Shown here one piece after another: positions 26,285 to 34,911 of a DNA stretch of 64,000 nt. Numbering within the stretch: position 1 is the stretch's first letter; the number at the start of each line of letters is the position of its first letter. The stretch spans positions 186,001 through 250,000 of the forward strand of contig JACKAT010000004.1 in the NCBI GenBank assembly GCA_020634935.1, read 5' to 3'. The position numbers were made by a program, and so were the translations under genes. The notes under the pieces are model-generated. The model worked only from the letters and a program-made list of their open reading frames with translations. It was not told where the DNA came from and searched no databases. Source of the DNA: Anaerolineales bacterium. Its GTDB lineage: Bacteria; Chloroflexota; Anaerolineae; 4572-78; J111.

Positions 26285-26631
26285 TGGCTCACACTTGCCT
26301 CGTCCACCTGAAAATAGATTACGATCAGAGTCGTTACCGCGATGACAACAAACATCGCGATCATCGCTCCGGCCAGCGAAATGACCGTGGCATGCCAGCG
26401 GGGAATACGCTTAGCGGCCTGGGCAATATGGTAATTTGAGATAAAAACCACGGCAAAGACACCCAAAATCTGCCAGATCATCCCGGCTTGCACCATCAAC
26501 AACCCGCCTACAGCCCCGGCCACCAAACCCCACTTAAAGGTATTACGGCGGATCGGATCAAAGGAGAATAAGCCATTATCATCCTGCTGTTGAAATCGGT
26601 TGGGGTCAAGTCTGCGTTTCTTTTTGGCCAC
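26281..26631 (-). CDS. Small membrane protein, 116 aa
   Basis: Not recognised. Seen: a basic N-terminus (MAKKKRRLDPNRFQQQ), then hydrophobic segments about residues 34-50, 52-64 and 80-105 (SLAGAMIAMFVVIAVTTLIVIYF), ending in an acidic tail. Two to three transmembrane helices are likely, with the basic end inside. GTG start. It sits between a HAD phosphatase (2 bp upstream) and the conserved 300-aa gene (4-bp overlap), forming a tight three-gene unit. Confidence 0.75.
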   Translation of the reverse strand: MAKKKRRLDPNRFQQQDDNGLFSFDPIRRNTFKWGLVAGAVGGLLMVQAGMIWQILGVFAVVFISNYHIAQAAKRIPRWHATVISLAGAMIAMFVVIAVTTLIVIYFQVDEASVSQ

Positions 26632-26633
26632 AA

Positions 26634-27410
26634 TTACCCCTTAACTTCAGGTTCAACATCCGCAATTGAATCGACGACCCGATTAGGCCGGTAGGGAAAT
26701 TTGTCGATCATATCAGGGGTAGTGACTCCGGTCAAAACTAAGATGGTTTCCAGCCCGCTTTCCAGCCCAACTTTGATGTCGGTGTCCATGCGGTCGCCAA
26801 TCATGACCGCGTTTTCCGAATGTTCGTCCAGATAGCGCAAGGCCGATCGCATAATTAACGGATTGGGTTTGCCCACGAAGTAGGGGCTGAAGCCGGTGGC
26901 GCTCTCAATTAAGGCGGCCACGGCTCCGGTAGCGGGCACCAGGCCATCTTCCGCCGGACCGTTGGGATCGGGATTAGTGGCGATAAAGGGGACGCCTTCC
27001 GATATCAACCGAATCGCCCGGATGATTTTATCATAGGGGTAAGAGTCGGTTTCACCCAAAATGACATAATCGGGATAGTAATCGGTCAGGGTATAGCCGA
27101 CATCGGTTAGGGCCTGGTACAAGCCGATATCACCAATGACGTAGGCTGAACCTCCAGGTTTCTGAGAATGAACAAATGCCGCCGCGGCCAAAGCGCTGTT
27201 ATAAATATTTTCGGCCTTAACATTAAAACCTGACGCTTGCAAACGATGTTGAAGGTCGGTGGTAGTGTAGCGAGAGTTGTTGGTAAGCACCAGAAAACGA
27301 TGGCCGCCCTTGATCAATTTTTCAATAAATTCGATAGCGCCGGGCAAAGCCTTCTGGCCATGAACCAAAACGCCATCCATATCACATAGGTAAGTTTTTT
27401 TCGTACTCAT
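26634..27410 (-). CDS. HAD-IIA phosphatase, NagD-like
   Basis: HAD hydrolases of subclass IIA dephosphorylate sugar phosphates, nucleotides or phosphoglycolate. Seen: 258 aa; motif I CDMDGVLVHG at residues 8-17 (nucleophile and acid Asp); motif II LTNNSRYT near 41-48; GKPNPLIMRSAL near 175 (motif III Lys); VMIGDRMDTDIKVGLESGLETILVLTG near 197-223 (motif IV). Every catalytic residue is present. ATG with AGGA 6 bases upstream. Leads the three-gene unit with the membrane protein and 300-aa gene. Substrate unknown. Confidence 0.92.
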   Translation of the reverse strand: MSTKKTYLCDMDGVLVHGQKALPGAIEFIEKLIKGGHRFLVLTNNSRYTTTDLQHRLQASGFNVKAENIYNSALAAAAFVHSQKPGGSAYVIGDIGLYQALTDVGYTLTDYYPDYVILGETDSYPYDKIIRAIRLISEGVPFIATNPDPNGPAEDGLVPATGAVAALIESATGFSPYFVGKPNPLIMRSALRYLDEHSENAVMIGDRMDTDIKVGLESGLETILVLTGVTTPDMIDKFPYRPNRVVDSIADVEPEVKG

Positions 27411-27428
27411 TCCACGTCCTTTTAGTCA

Positions 27429-28766
27429 TTAGGGAATGGACTCACGCGTCCACTGGAGCGGGTCAACAGCGATACCATTGAGCCGAAACTCCCAGTGCAG
27501 GTGGGGGCCGGTTACCAGACCGGTATCTCCTTCGTAGCCGATCAAATCACCCGGCTCCATGTGCTGGCCGGGGGTAACGATAATTTTACTTTGGTGCCAG
27601 TAGCCGCTGAATAGACCCATCCCGTGATCGATCAGTACAGCATTGCCCCGCACCATTAGTGGCTCGGCCAAAACAACAATGCCGCCGGCCGGCGCATAAA
27701 TCGGCTCACCTACACCCCCGCCAAAGTCGGTTCCGGCGTGAAAACTGAGGTCCGAACTATCATTGTAACTCCGCCGTGTACCAAACGCGCTGGTCACACG
27801 TGGCGCTTCTTCGGCAATTGGAAACCAAAATGGCCCATTCCACAGCGGCCGGGGCGTAATTTGGGACCAGAGAGCTGCCAGCTTTTCGCGCTCCTCTTTA
27901 ATTAACTCCGTTTGGAGCAGTTCCGCGCGGCTGCCGTCCAGCAGAATGGCTTCCGAGTCGTACGGCCCTTCCATAACTTTCACATTTTCGGCATGGCTGT
28001 AAATTTGGCCGTCTGACATCGTGGCCGTTAGATGCAGTTGGTAAACATTCGGCTCAATCAGAGCGTGGATGGCGACGAGGCCCCAATAATCGGCGCCGCT
28101 GCTGTGGTAAAAGAAGATCGGCTGTCCTTCAAAATCACCCACAACCGTAGCCTCCCCGGCCAGCGAAACGCGAGCCACAAGCGTTCGGCCTTGGATAATG
28201 GTCGGTTCCGACAGGGAGACGCCGGTAAAGGGCCAGACCAACGGCTCAGAAAGGGGGGGCTGAATGACCGGCACCTTTAGGATTTGCCCGACTTGAAGCA
28301 AATCCGGGTTGTCCAGTCTATTAAGAGCGATGACATCAGCGGGGGTGGCGTAATAGCTGTTAGCAATGCTGCCGATGGTCTCACCAGCCTGAACAGTGTG
28401 CAACTGTTCACCAATCCGCTCGGCCGATTCGGGATTGGATAATGAAGAGGCTCCCGGCAAGATCAACTGCTGACCCGGTAGAATTAACCCGGGGTTGCGC
28501 AGATGGTTGGCCAGAGCAATATCAGCCAGATTGAGATTGTATTTAAGGGCGATGAAGATCAGCGTATCGCCCGTTTGGACGGTATAGATCAGAGGCTTGT
28601 TTTGGTCAAGCGTCGGCGAGTCGGCCTGGGCTAAGGCAGCCGGCCAAAGCAAACAAATCACCAAAACCAGCAAACTCCCGTATTTTGAATAGGCAACGCC
28701 GTATCGAAGGGGGCGCTGCTGGCTGCGGTGTATCGCCAATCGTTTAAATCTGGTTTGATGATTCAT
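27429..28766 (-). CDS. Secreted LysM-M23 peptidoglycan endopeptidase
   Basis: Cell-wall hydrolase. Seen: 445 aa; membrane/signal segment about residues 28-50 (LLVLVICLLWPAALAQA, cleavage possible after AQA); LysM1 about 60-104 (YTVQTGDTLIFIALKYNLNL); LysM2 about 123-167 (HTVQAGETIGSIANSYYA); a beta-rich middle domain (about 175-270); C-terminal M23 domain with HAGTDFGGG near 342 (zinc His and Asp) and HLHWEFRLNG near 420 (HxH). Both M23 signature motifs are present, so an active zinc peptidase is likely. ATG start. Preceded by a strong terminator from the upstream transcription unit. Confidence 0.95.
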   Translation of the reverse strand: MNHQTRFKRLAIHRSQQRPLRYGVAYSKYGSLLVLVICLLWPAALAQADSPTLDQNKPLIYTVQTGDTLIFIALKYNLNLADIALANHLRNPGLILPGQQLILPGASSLSNPESAERIGEQLHTVQAGETIGSIANSYYATPADVIALNRLDNPDLLQVGQILKVPVIQPPLSEPLVWPFTGVSLSEPTIIQGRTLVARVSLAGEATVVGDFEGQPIFFYHSSGADYWGLVAIHALIEPNVYQLHLTATMSDGQIYSHAENVKVMEGPYDSEAILLDGSRAELLQTELIKEEREKLAALWSQITPRPLWNGPFWFPIAEEAPRVTSAFGTRRSYNDSSDLSFHAGTDFGGGVGEPIYAPAGGIVVLAEPLMVRGNAVLIDHGMGLFSGYWHQSKIIVTPGQHMEPGDLIGYEGDTGLVTGPHLHWEFRLNGIAVDPLQWTRESIP

Positions 28767-28823
28767 GTCAGCTTTCCCAGAAAAGTTGCTTTATTGTAAG
28801 CTTAACCCAAAAATTTAGCCAAT

Positions 28824-28845
28824 AAAAAACCGCCTGTAAGGCGGT
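28824..28845 (-). terminator. Terminator after the 141-aa gene
   Basis: Minus strand: ACCGCC - 5-base loop - GGCGGT followed by six T (plus positions 28829-28845, A-run 28824-28829). It ends the two-gene unit of unknown proteins. Confidence 0.9.
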
Positions 28846-28867
28846 CTTTAGCTACCCTCAAACGGGG

Positions 28868-29293
28868 TTAGACAGAAGGAACAAACGGTTTGATACCTTT
28901 GTAAATTTGCCGGCCACCGATAGTTTTTAGAATAAGGTCTGGCGATTTTTTCCGAATCTGTTGATGGAGTTCAACCGGTGACAGCGGAGTATTATCATTC
29001 AGAATGAATATTCTAAAAACCGCGCTGGTTAGCGGAATACGATTGTCTACAAAGTTGGGATCATGTTGGCAGTGGGTATGAATAATATGCCATAGTACAT
29101 CGATTTCGTGGACCTCGCCGGTTTCAGGATTGATCCAGTCGAAGGTCTGGTCCTGGGTATCTTCAGCCAGCCGCTGGCAGTCCGGGCAGACATTACTCAT
29201 CAAAAATGCTCGTAAATTTTGGCCTTTCTGCTGCCACCAGGAAAAGTCGATATAAAATTTTGTATCAATTGTTGGTCTAACAAATTTAGCCAT
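28868..29293 (-). CDS. Unknown protein with possible zinc site and winged-helix tail, 141 aa
   Basis: Not recognised. Seen: two CPDC/HTHC-like clusters (NVCPDCQRLAED near residues 34-45; HIIHTHCQHD near 68-77) that could bind metal; the C-terminal third (FRIFILNDNTPLSPVELHQQIRKKSPDLILKTIGG) reads like a winged helix. ATG start, no clear ribosome site. It follows the 532-aa unknown gene by 46 bp and ends at a strong terminator, so the two are probably co-transcribed. Nothing in the sequence shows its role; a DNA- or RNA-binding function is a guess from the winged-helix look. Confidence 0.7.
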   Translation of the reverse strand: MAKFVRPTIDTKFYIDFSWWQQKGQNLRAFLMSNVCPDCQRLAEDTQDQTFDWINPETGEVHEIDVLWHIIHTHCQHDPNFVDNRIPLTSAVFRIFILNDNTPLSPVELHQQIRKKSPDLILKTIGGRQIYKGIKPFVPSV

Positions 29294-29339
29294 AATAATT
29301 TTGCAAATCGTTACTTATTTTCAAATAAACTGTCACAAG

Positions 29340-30938
29340 CTATTTATCTCGTAAACTGGGATCATAGGTCCAGTAGCCGTGATTCATGGGAATAAAGCAT
29401 TGTCGCGAGATAAGCTCTTGAAAAACCACCCCAGGAGCTATTCGCCGGTAAACATTAACGGCGCTGTAGAGCGTTTTAGCGTGAACAGTACTCTGCGGAT
29501 TTAACTTGGATAATTCCGGAAAAACTTCACATAACAGATCGAAAATGGAGCGATCGCGATCTTCGGCATTAAGCCAGAATTTATCGGTACTTTCCGGGCT
29601 GTTGTCGCCAATGATCATCAGTTCATCATACTTACAGCCGATGGCCGCCGGAGTCATCTGAAAAGAGAGCCGGTTGCCGGAGATGGTCACCATTCGTACC
29701 CAATCGCGCTGACCACGAGTGGCCTGGAACTCAACAATGACCTCCATCGGATCTTTGCCCGATCTTACCGTGATATAAGCGCCGACCGGCAATTTGTTTT
29801 TCTTGTACCAGTCATCCAAACCGAACACATATTTGTGATCGAAGACCGTCCAGCCGGGGAACTTTTCACCGGTCCGGCCATCGACAAATAGAAACCGAAC
29901 GGGGTTATGGTAACTTTTGGGAAAGAACGGTAGCATTTTGGGGGTTAGCGGCAAGGTGCCGACGCGCCAGTGAGGATAGTTGATCACTACCGTTACTTTT
30001 CTGGCGTTTTCCTCGGGCAGTTCGGCCTCATCGGCCGGGGTCGCTTCATCGTCAATTTCGCTGAGCAGGGCAAACAGGTCGGCGTCATAATCGCTGGCGT
30101 CATACTCATGGCGGCGCATTTGTAAGCGGCGAGGCGGATAGTAAGCCTCCGGGGGGGCCATTCGCTCCAGGTACCACAACACCTGGCCTTCAGGTCCCAC
30201 ATCCTCAAACCGCTCATCGCTATCAAGCCGGTAGTTGACCGAGAAGCGCATTAAGTCGATGATTTGGTCGGCTGACTCAACCAAGCCCATCTGCTCAATG
30301 AGGGCATCAGTAGCGAGCGGCCCTTTGTTGATATCGATGGCCGCATCAGCGATATTAAATAACCCTTCGTGAAATTCTGTGAGCAAATCGGACAGAAAAT
30401 ATTTGTCGTTAAAGCTTACAAAATCCGAGTGGGCTTCTAAAGCGGCTCTAATTTTATTACAAATTATGTCTTCATATTCCTGATAAATTTCGTCAGGCGG
30501 CGCCAGACCTTGCAGGCTAGCCAGACCTTGTTCCTGATCGGCATTGAGGCGGTGCTCATGGGTAAAATTGGCTACAAAATCTTTAGTGGAGCCGTTCCCA
30601 AAGTTGACCGTGATCACGGTAAATTTCCCATAATCAGGATGCTGCCCTGATCGCGTCCGGGTCACCGTGCCGGTAGCAAAGTTTAGGGCGGGAAAGACCA
30701 GTTTCTCATCAACTTTGTAGCTATTACCCGGTTGGTACAGCTTGCCGTCCTGAAATTCGCTGCGAACTTGCAGTTCTTCCTCATTACAATGCCGCCGTAC
30801 CAGAGCTATAGCGATATCATTAAGCTCAACTGGCCGATTCTGCTCTAAAATTTGTTGATATATACTTTCTATGTCTTTGTGGCTAACCTTGAATTGTTGC
30901 TGCCAATATTCACTGGTTTGAGTTTTACGCTGAATCAA
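29340..30938 (-). CDS. Unknown conserved-looking protein, 532 aa
   Basis: Not recognised. Seen: a TTG start (30938) with AGAGGT about 11 bases upstream; N-terminal helical region (1-60, VSHKDIESIYQQILEQNRPVELNDIAIALVRRH) that suggests a winged helix; a beta region (80-130, LNFATGTVTRTRSGQHPDYGKFTVITVNFG); an acidic Asp/Glu-rich stretch (about 275-305); a beta-rich domain (310-470); and a helical end (DRSIFDLLCEVFPELSKLNP) similar in feel to the 141-aa partner's tail. Long, no signal peptide or membrane helix. A candidate ncRNA or attenuator lies about 110 bp upstream on the same strand. Function unknown. Confidence 0.75.
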   Translation of the reverse strand: MIQRKTQTSEYWQQQFKVSHKDIESIYQQILEQNRPVELNDIAIALVRRHCNEEELQVRSEFQDGKLYQPGNSYKVDEKLVFPALNFATGTVTRTRSGQHPDYGKFTVITVNFGNGSTKDFVANFTHEHRLNADQEQGLASLQGLAPPDEIYQEYEDIICNKIRAALEAHSDFVSFNDKYFLSDLLTEFHEGLFNIADAAIDINKGPLATDALIEQMGLVESADQIIDLMRFSVNYRLDSDERFEDVGPEGQVLWYLERMAPPEAYYPPRRLQMRRHEYDASDYDADLFALLSEIDDEATPADEAELPEENARKVTVVINYPHWRVGTLPLTPKMLPFFPKSYHNPVRFLFVDGRTGEKFPGWTVFDHKYVFGLDDWYKKNKLPVGAYITVRSGKDPMEVIVEFQATRGQRDWVRMVTISGNRLSFQMTPAAIGCKYDELMIIGDNSPESTDKFWLNAEDRDRSIFDLLCEVFPELSKLNPQSTVHAKTLYSAVNVYRRIAPGVVFQELISRQCFIPMNHGYWTYDPSLRDK

Positions 30939-31045
30939 AATGAAGAATACCTCTAAATAAATACTTCTATTTCGGGGATGTCCAAGTTTAAAATTATACT
31001 CTTAACGAAAAGAGATGACAAATTTTTTGGTTCTCGCTCAAACGC

Positions 31046-31086
31046 AAAAAAAAGTGCGCTCACCTGGGAGGAAGTGAACGCACTTT
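31046..31086 (-). terminator. Strong terminator of candidate ncRNA
   Basis: Minus strand: AAAGTGCG/CGCACTTT (plus 31051-31058 and 31079-31086), extended by a G-T pair and TCAC/GTGA, then eight T. A 13-bp stem with a 10-base loop: textbook intrinsic terminator. Confidence 0.92.
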
Positions 31087-31229
31087 CGAAAGTTCCTATT
31101 GCGCCTGTAAAAGATAAATCTTGGGGAAGATTTTTTTCCAGCGTCAGTCAGGCCGATAAATTTTAGAGGCTTAATTATGGCTGTGGGTGCAGCCACTTGG
31201 GAGGACATAGACGCAATAGGTTATTAACT
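31046..31229 (-). ncRNA. Candidate structured RNA (about 184 nt) or attenuator leader
   Basis: A minus-strand promoter with 5/6 -35 match (CTGACA, 31265-31260), 18-base spacer and TATAGT (31241-31236) would start transcription near 31229. The transcript runs to the terminator at 31046. CCTATTGCG (31220-31212) and CGCAATAGG (31103-31095) form a 9-bp closing helix around hairpins TGGCTG/CAGCCA and AAATCTT/AAGATTT. Length fits 6S-type RNA, but the interior does not fold as the long 6S hairpin by eye, so no family is claimed. Because the 532-aa gene begins 108 bp beyond the terminator on the same strand, it might instead be a termination-controlled leader. Confidence 0.6.
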
Positions 31230-31235
31230 GTCGAT

Positions 31236-31265
31236 ACTATATCATGGTTCTCTAAGGCTTGTCAG
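31236..31265 (-). promoter_or_regulatory. Promoter of candidate ncRNA
   Basis: CTGACA-18-TATAGT on the minus strand (31265-31236), close to the sigma-70 consensus. Element R1 copy 2 begins 50 bp upstream. Confidence 0.65.
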
Positions 31266-31314
31266 TAAATATCGCGTAAATATTTCCAACGCTTAAGCAA
31301 GCGTTTTCAACAAT

Positions 31315-31445
31315 CACTACCTTTGTACTTTAAAGGATTATGACAAGAAACTAGGTTTTTTAGCGTTAGCAAGAGGCGCTTTTGGCCCCAAAAGGTTATC
31401 AATTAGGTATCAAAAACCTGGTTTCTCAAAAGTGCAAACATAGTG
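31315..31445 (-). mobile_element. MITE-like element R1, copy 2
   Basis: 131 bp, reverse orientation to copies 1 and 3; CACTA...TAGTG ends; flanked by perfect 6-bp direct repeats AACAAT (31309-31314, 31446-31451). Inner arms ACTAGGTTTTT/AAAAACCTGG match the other copies. Confidence 0.9.
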
Positions 31446-31624
31446 AACAATTTTTTTTCGCTTGCTTCCTGGGGACAACTATGCTACACTGCCTGCGTTT
31501 GGCAGCGATAATGAGTAGGCTGCTCCGGTCTAGAGCCAGTTCAGTAGCTTGAAAAATGTCCGGCGCCTACAAATTTATAGCTGGCTAAAAAGATGGCAGG
31601 CTATATGAATTACCTCAACTTCAG
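31446..31624. other. Upstream region of the ABC exporter
   Basis: Contains CCTGCGTTTGGCAGCG and AT-rich stretches but no promoter I would defend; probably holds the transporter promoter. Confidence 0.4.
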
Positions 31625-33439
31625 ATGATTAGACCCCGGCGGACTCAAAGCCCAGAACCCAACGATACCGACCGGGTGCCGATTACCCGAAAGCGTCTAG
31701 GGGGGTACCGGCGCTTACTCTATTATGTACGTCCTTACCGGGCGCGGATGCTGGTGGCGTTGATCTCCCTATCGCTGGGAACGCTGCTGGGGCTGACCAT
31801 GCCGCTCATCATCCGCAGCGTGGTCGATGTCGTCTTCATTGAGCAAAGCCTCCCCCTCCTCAATCTTTATACCCTACTCCTGGCCCTTATTTTTTTTACC
31901 CAGGCCGTTTTCAGCTTTATCAATCGCTACAATATGGGCTATACCGGCGAAAGAGTAGTGGCCGATATCCGGCAGCAGATCTACCGCCATTTGGTGTCGC
32001 TGTCGCTGCGTTTTTTTGCCGACCGGCGCACCGGTGAGATTGTCTCCCGCGTTACCAATGATGTCACCACCCTGCAGGCCGCCGTGACCGATAACCTGGT
32101 GACTCTCTTGCAGCAGAGTTTGACGCTGGTGGGGGGTATAGTCTTTTTGTTCTGGCTCGATTGGCGCTTAACGGGTATTATTTTGTTAGGAGTCCCCATT
32201 GTAACCTTGACAATGGTTTATCTGGGCCGAAAAATTCGGCTGGCGGCGACAGACGTGCAAGACCGGCTGGCCGAAGCCTCGGCTACGATCGAAGAGAGCG
32301 TCGGCGGCATTCGTATCGTCAAATCGTTTGCCCGCGAAGCGTACGAAATCACCCGCTTCAATACCCAGATCGAGCAGACTTTTGAGGCCGCTTTGCGCCG
32401 GGTCAAGATATCGGCCTTTTTAGCGCCGATCATCGGCTTTATGGCTTTTATGTCAATTACGATCACAATCTGGTTTGGCGGCTTTGAGGTCATTCAAGGG
32501 CGGTTGTCGCCCGGCGGGTTGGTGGCCTATTTGATTTACACGATGCTGGTCGCCGGTCCCATTGCCGCTTTTTCGACGCTTTATGGGCAGTTTCAGGCCG
32601 CTTTGGGGGCAATCGAGCGCCTGTTTAGCCTACTGGACACGCCCGCCGAAATCACCGATGACCCCGATGCGGCGCCTTTACCCGACATTATCGGCCAAGT
32701 GACGTTTCATAATGTTAGCTTCGATTACGGCTCGGCCATTCCGGTGCTGCACCAGGTCAGTCTGGAGGTGCCGCCGGGTCGGGTGATCGCTTTGGTAGGA
32801 CCGAGCGGAGCCGGCAAAACGACTTTAGTCAATCTCATTCCCCGCTTTTACGATGTCAGCGACGGCTGTATCACCATTGATGGGCATGATATCCGGCGGG
32901 TCACCAACCTTAGCCTGCGGCAGCAGATCGGCATCGTACCTCAGGAAACAATCCTCTTTTCCGACACGATCCGCGAAAATATTCGCTACGGCAAATTGGA
33001 CGCGACTCAAGCCGAAATCGAGGCCGCAGCCCAGGCGGCCAACGCCCACAATTTTATTTCAGCCATGCCTCAAGGCTATGAGACCCTGGTCGGCGAGCGC
33101 GGCATCAAGTTGAGCGGCGGTCAGCGCCAGCGGGTAGCGATTGCCCGCGCCATTCTTAAAGATCCGCGCATTCTTATTTTAGACGAAGCGACCTCGTCCC
33201 TCGACAGCGAGTCGGAACAGTTGGTGCAGGAAGCGCTGGAGCATCTGATGCACTCACGGACCACTTTCGTTATTGCCCACCGGTTGAGCACTATCAAAAA
33301 CGCCGATTGGATCGTGGTGTTGGATCAGGGGCGCATCGTCGAGCAGGGCGCCCACGACAACCTGCTCAAAGACGGTGGTTTGTATCACAAACTTCATACG
33401 ATGCAGTTCAAACTTGATTTAGAGGAAAGCAGTTATTAG
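31625..33439 (+). CDS. ABC exporter, fused permease-ATPase (MsbA/lipid or drug type)
   Basis: Half-transporter that dimerises and exports lipid, peptide or drug using ATP. Seen: 604 aa; six-helix membrane domain about residues 35-320; Walker A GPSGAGKTT near 393; Q-loop GIVPQETILFSDTIREN near 438; signature LSGGQRQRVAIARA near 494; Walker B ILILDEATSSLDSESE near 514; switch His in FVIAHRLST. A single-gene unit here, with no partner half, so a homodimer is likely. Its stop overlaps the convergent mazG stop by 4 bp. The substrate cannot be read from sequence. Confidence 0.95.
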   Translation: MIRPRRTQSPEPNDTDRVPITRKRLGGYRRLLYYVRPYRARMLVALISLSLGTLLGLTMPLIIRSVVDVVFIEQSLPLLNLYTLLLALIFFTQAVFSFINRYNMGYTGERVVADIRQQIYRHLVSLSLRFFADRRTGEIVSRVTNDVTTLQAAVTDNLVTLLQQSLTLVGGIVFLFWLDWRLTGIILLGVPIVTLTMVYLGRKIRLAATDVQDRLAEASATIEESVGGIRIVKSFAREAYEITRFNTQIEQTFEAALRRVKISAFLAPIIGFMAFMSITITIWFGGFEVIQGRLSPGGLVAYLIYTMLVAGPIAAFSTLYGQFQAALGAIERLFSLLDTPAEITDDPDAAPLPDIIGQVTFHNVSFDYGSAIPVLHQVSLEVPPGRVIALVGPSGAGKTTLVNLIPRFYDVSDGCITIDGHDIRRVTNLSLRQQIGIVPQETILFSDTIRENIRYGKLDATQAEIEAAAQAANAHNFISAMPQGYETLVGERGIKLSGGQRQRVAIARAILKDPRILILDEATSSLDSESEQLVQEALEHLMHSRTTFVIAHRLSTIKNADWIVVLDQGRIVEQGAHDNLLKDGGLYHKLHTMQFKLDLEESSY

Positions 33440-34911
33440 CTTCCGATGTCGGCGTTTCCGGCCAGAATGGCCTTAGCCTGCTCCCACAATTGATCCATCT
33501 CAGCCAGCGTCATCTCTGACAGCCGTCGCCCTTGGGCCTCAGCTAAGGCCTCCATCTGTTTGAAACGCCGGGTAAAACGGGCATTGGTCAAGCGCAAGGC
33601 GCTCTCCGGATCGACCTTCTGCCAGCGGGCCAGATTGACAATGCAGAACAGCAGATCCCCTACTTCCGCCTCTAAGTGATCCGGTTCGGTCGCCTCGGCC
33701 ACTTCGCGGGATTCTTCGTTGATTTTGTCCAGCACGCCTTCGACATCCGGCCACTCAAAGCCGACTCCCACTGCTTTTTTGGAGATTGCCAGGGCTTCGG
33801 CCAGAGCAGGCAGCGCCTTGGCTACCCCATCGAGAGCCGACGGGTGGTTGTTTGTTTGCCCTTTAGCCGCCTTCTCCGCTTGTTTGATCGCCTCCCAGTG
33901 AACCTTGACTTCATCCGCATGGCTGACGTTGACATCGCCAAAAACGTGGGGATGTCGCCGCAGCATTTTGCGGTTGATATGATCGAGCACGGCGCCCATT
34001 TTGAATTCCCCGGTATCAGTGGCGATTTGGGTATGTAGGACAATTTGCAGCAGTAAGTCACCCAACTCTTCGGCCAGCGCCGCCGGGTCATCGGCATCGA
34101 TGGTTTCCAATACCTCGTAAGCTTCTTCCAACAGGTAGGGACGCAGCGTTTGGTGGGTCTGTTTTCGATCCCAGGGACAACCATTGGGCGAACGCAAGTG
34201 AGCAATGATTTGCTGAAAGGTATTGAAGCCGCTCAGGTTCGTATCGGCCGGCAAGTAGAGAAAAGTCGGGGCGGCCAAGTAAGACTGGCTATCGATGTCA
34301 GACAGCGGGCCGGTCCAAATCCCCTCGGTTGGAGCGCCGGGGCTGTGAACTAAGGTCACGCTGAAATCATCGGGATAGGCGTTTAGCAGCGTCTTTTTAA
34401 GTTGAGCGGCCAACGCTTGATCGCTCATATATCGAACCAAGGCCGGGCGATCCGGCTCCAATAGGGGGTGGTAGAGCTGAGCCAATTCGTGAGCATCAAT
34501 CAGTTGCAGGCTGTGGACTTCGGTCAAGTTGAGGGCGGCGACCACCGCCTCAAGGTAACTCAATCCAGGCACAATCGTCACCGGTAGCCCGGCGGTTTTA
34601 GCTTCGGCACACAGATAGGGCGTAACCGGATCATCCAGGCGAGGGTGGCCCGGCACCGCCAGAATAAGTTCCCGCCGGCGCTGGCTTAACAACACCAATT
34701 CAACAGCAATCTGTTTGAATCGATCGGCGGCCGGATTAGATTGATCATGGTGAGGAGTCACATAGCGCAGCCGGCCCGGAATATCGGGCAGGCTGGGGTG
34801 AGAGGTGTATACGTAGACTTCAATAGCATAACGCAGGTATTGCACGGCGGCCTCAGTCCACAACTGGCTGTTGCCTGGCCCAAGGCCAATAATAGTGATT
34901 CCCGGACTCAT
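33436..34911 (-). CDS. mazG: YabN-type methylase-MazG nucleotide pyrophosphohydrolase
   Basis: Fusion of a tetrapyrrole-methylase-like fold with MazG, which hydrolyses non-canonical or excess NTPs. Seen: 491 aa; residues 1-215 SAM-methylase-like (ITIIGLGPGNSQLW at 4-17); two MazG domains, first at about 235-345 with EEAYEVLETIDADDPAALAEELGDLLLQIVLH (ExxE..ExxD metal ligands), second at about 385-460 with NEESREVAEATEPDHLEAEVGDLLFCIVNLARW. The longer frame starts at 34926, but the ATG at 34911 has AGGAG 7 bases upstream, so it is chosen. Whether the methylase half has a substrate is unknown. Confidence 0.93.
   Translation of the reverse strand: MSPGITIIGLGPGNSQLWTEAAVQYLRYAIEVYVYTSHPSLPDIPGRLRYVTPHHDQSNPAADRFKQIAVELVLLSQRRRELILAVPGHPRLDDPVTPYLCAEAKTAGLPVTIVPGLSYLEAVVAALNLTEVHSLQLIDAHELAQLYHPLLEPDRPALVRYMSDQALAAQLKKTLLNAYPDDFSVTLVHSPGAPTEGIWTGPLSDIDSQSYLAAPTFLYLPADTNLSGFNTFQQIIAHLRSPNGCPWDRKQTHQTLRPYLLEEAYEVLETIDADDPAALAEELGDLLLQIVLHTQIATDTGEFKMGAVLDHINRKMLRRHPHVFGDVNVSHADEVKVHWEAIKQAEKAAKGQTNNHPSALDGVAKALPALAEALAISKKAVGVGFEWPDVEGVLDKINEESREVAEATEPDHLEAEVGDLLFCIVNLARWQKVDPESALRLTNARFTRRFKQMEALAEAQGRRLSEMTLAEMDQLWEQAKAILAGNADIGS

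Noticed and set aside
30978..31166. 62-codon plus-strand frame
   Set aside because: Overlaps the candidate ncRNA and its terminator on the other strand; no ribosome site.
31046..31229. 6S RNA or tmRNA/SRP/RNase P identity for the candidate ncRNA
   Set aside because: Length fits 6S, but no long two-sided hairpin with a central bubble can be drawn, and the conserved cores of tmRNA, SRP RNA and RNase P RNA are missing.
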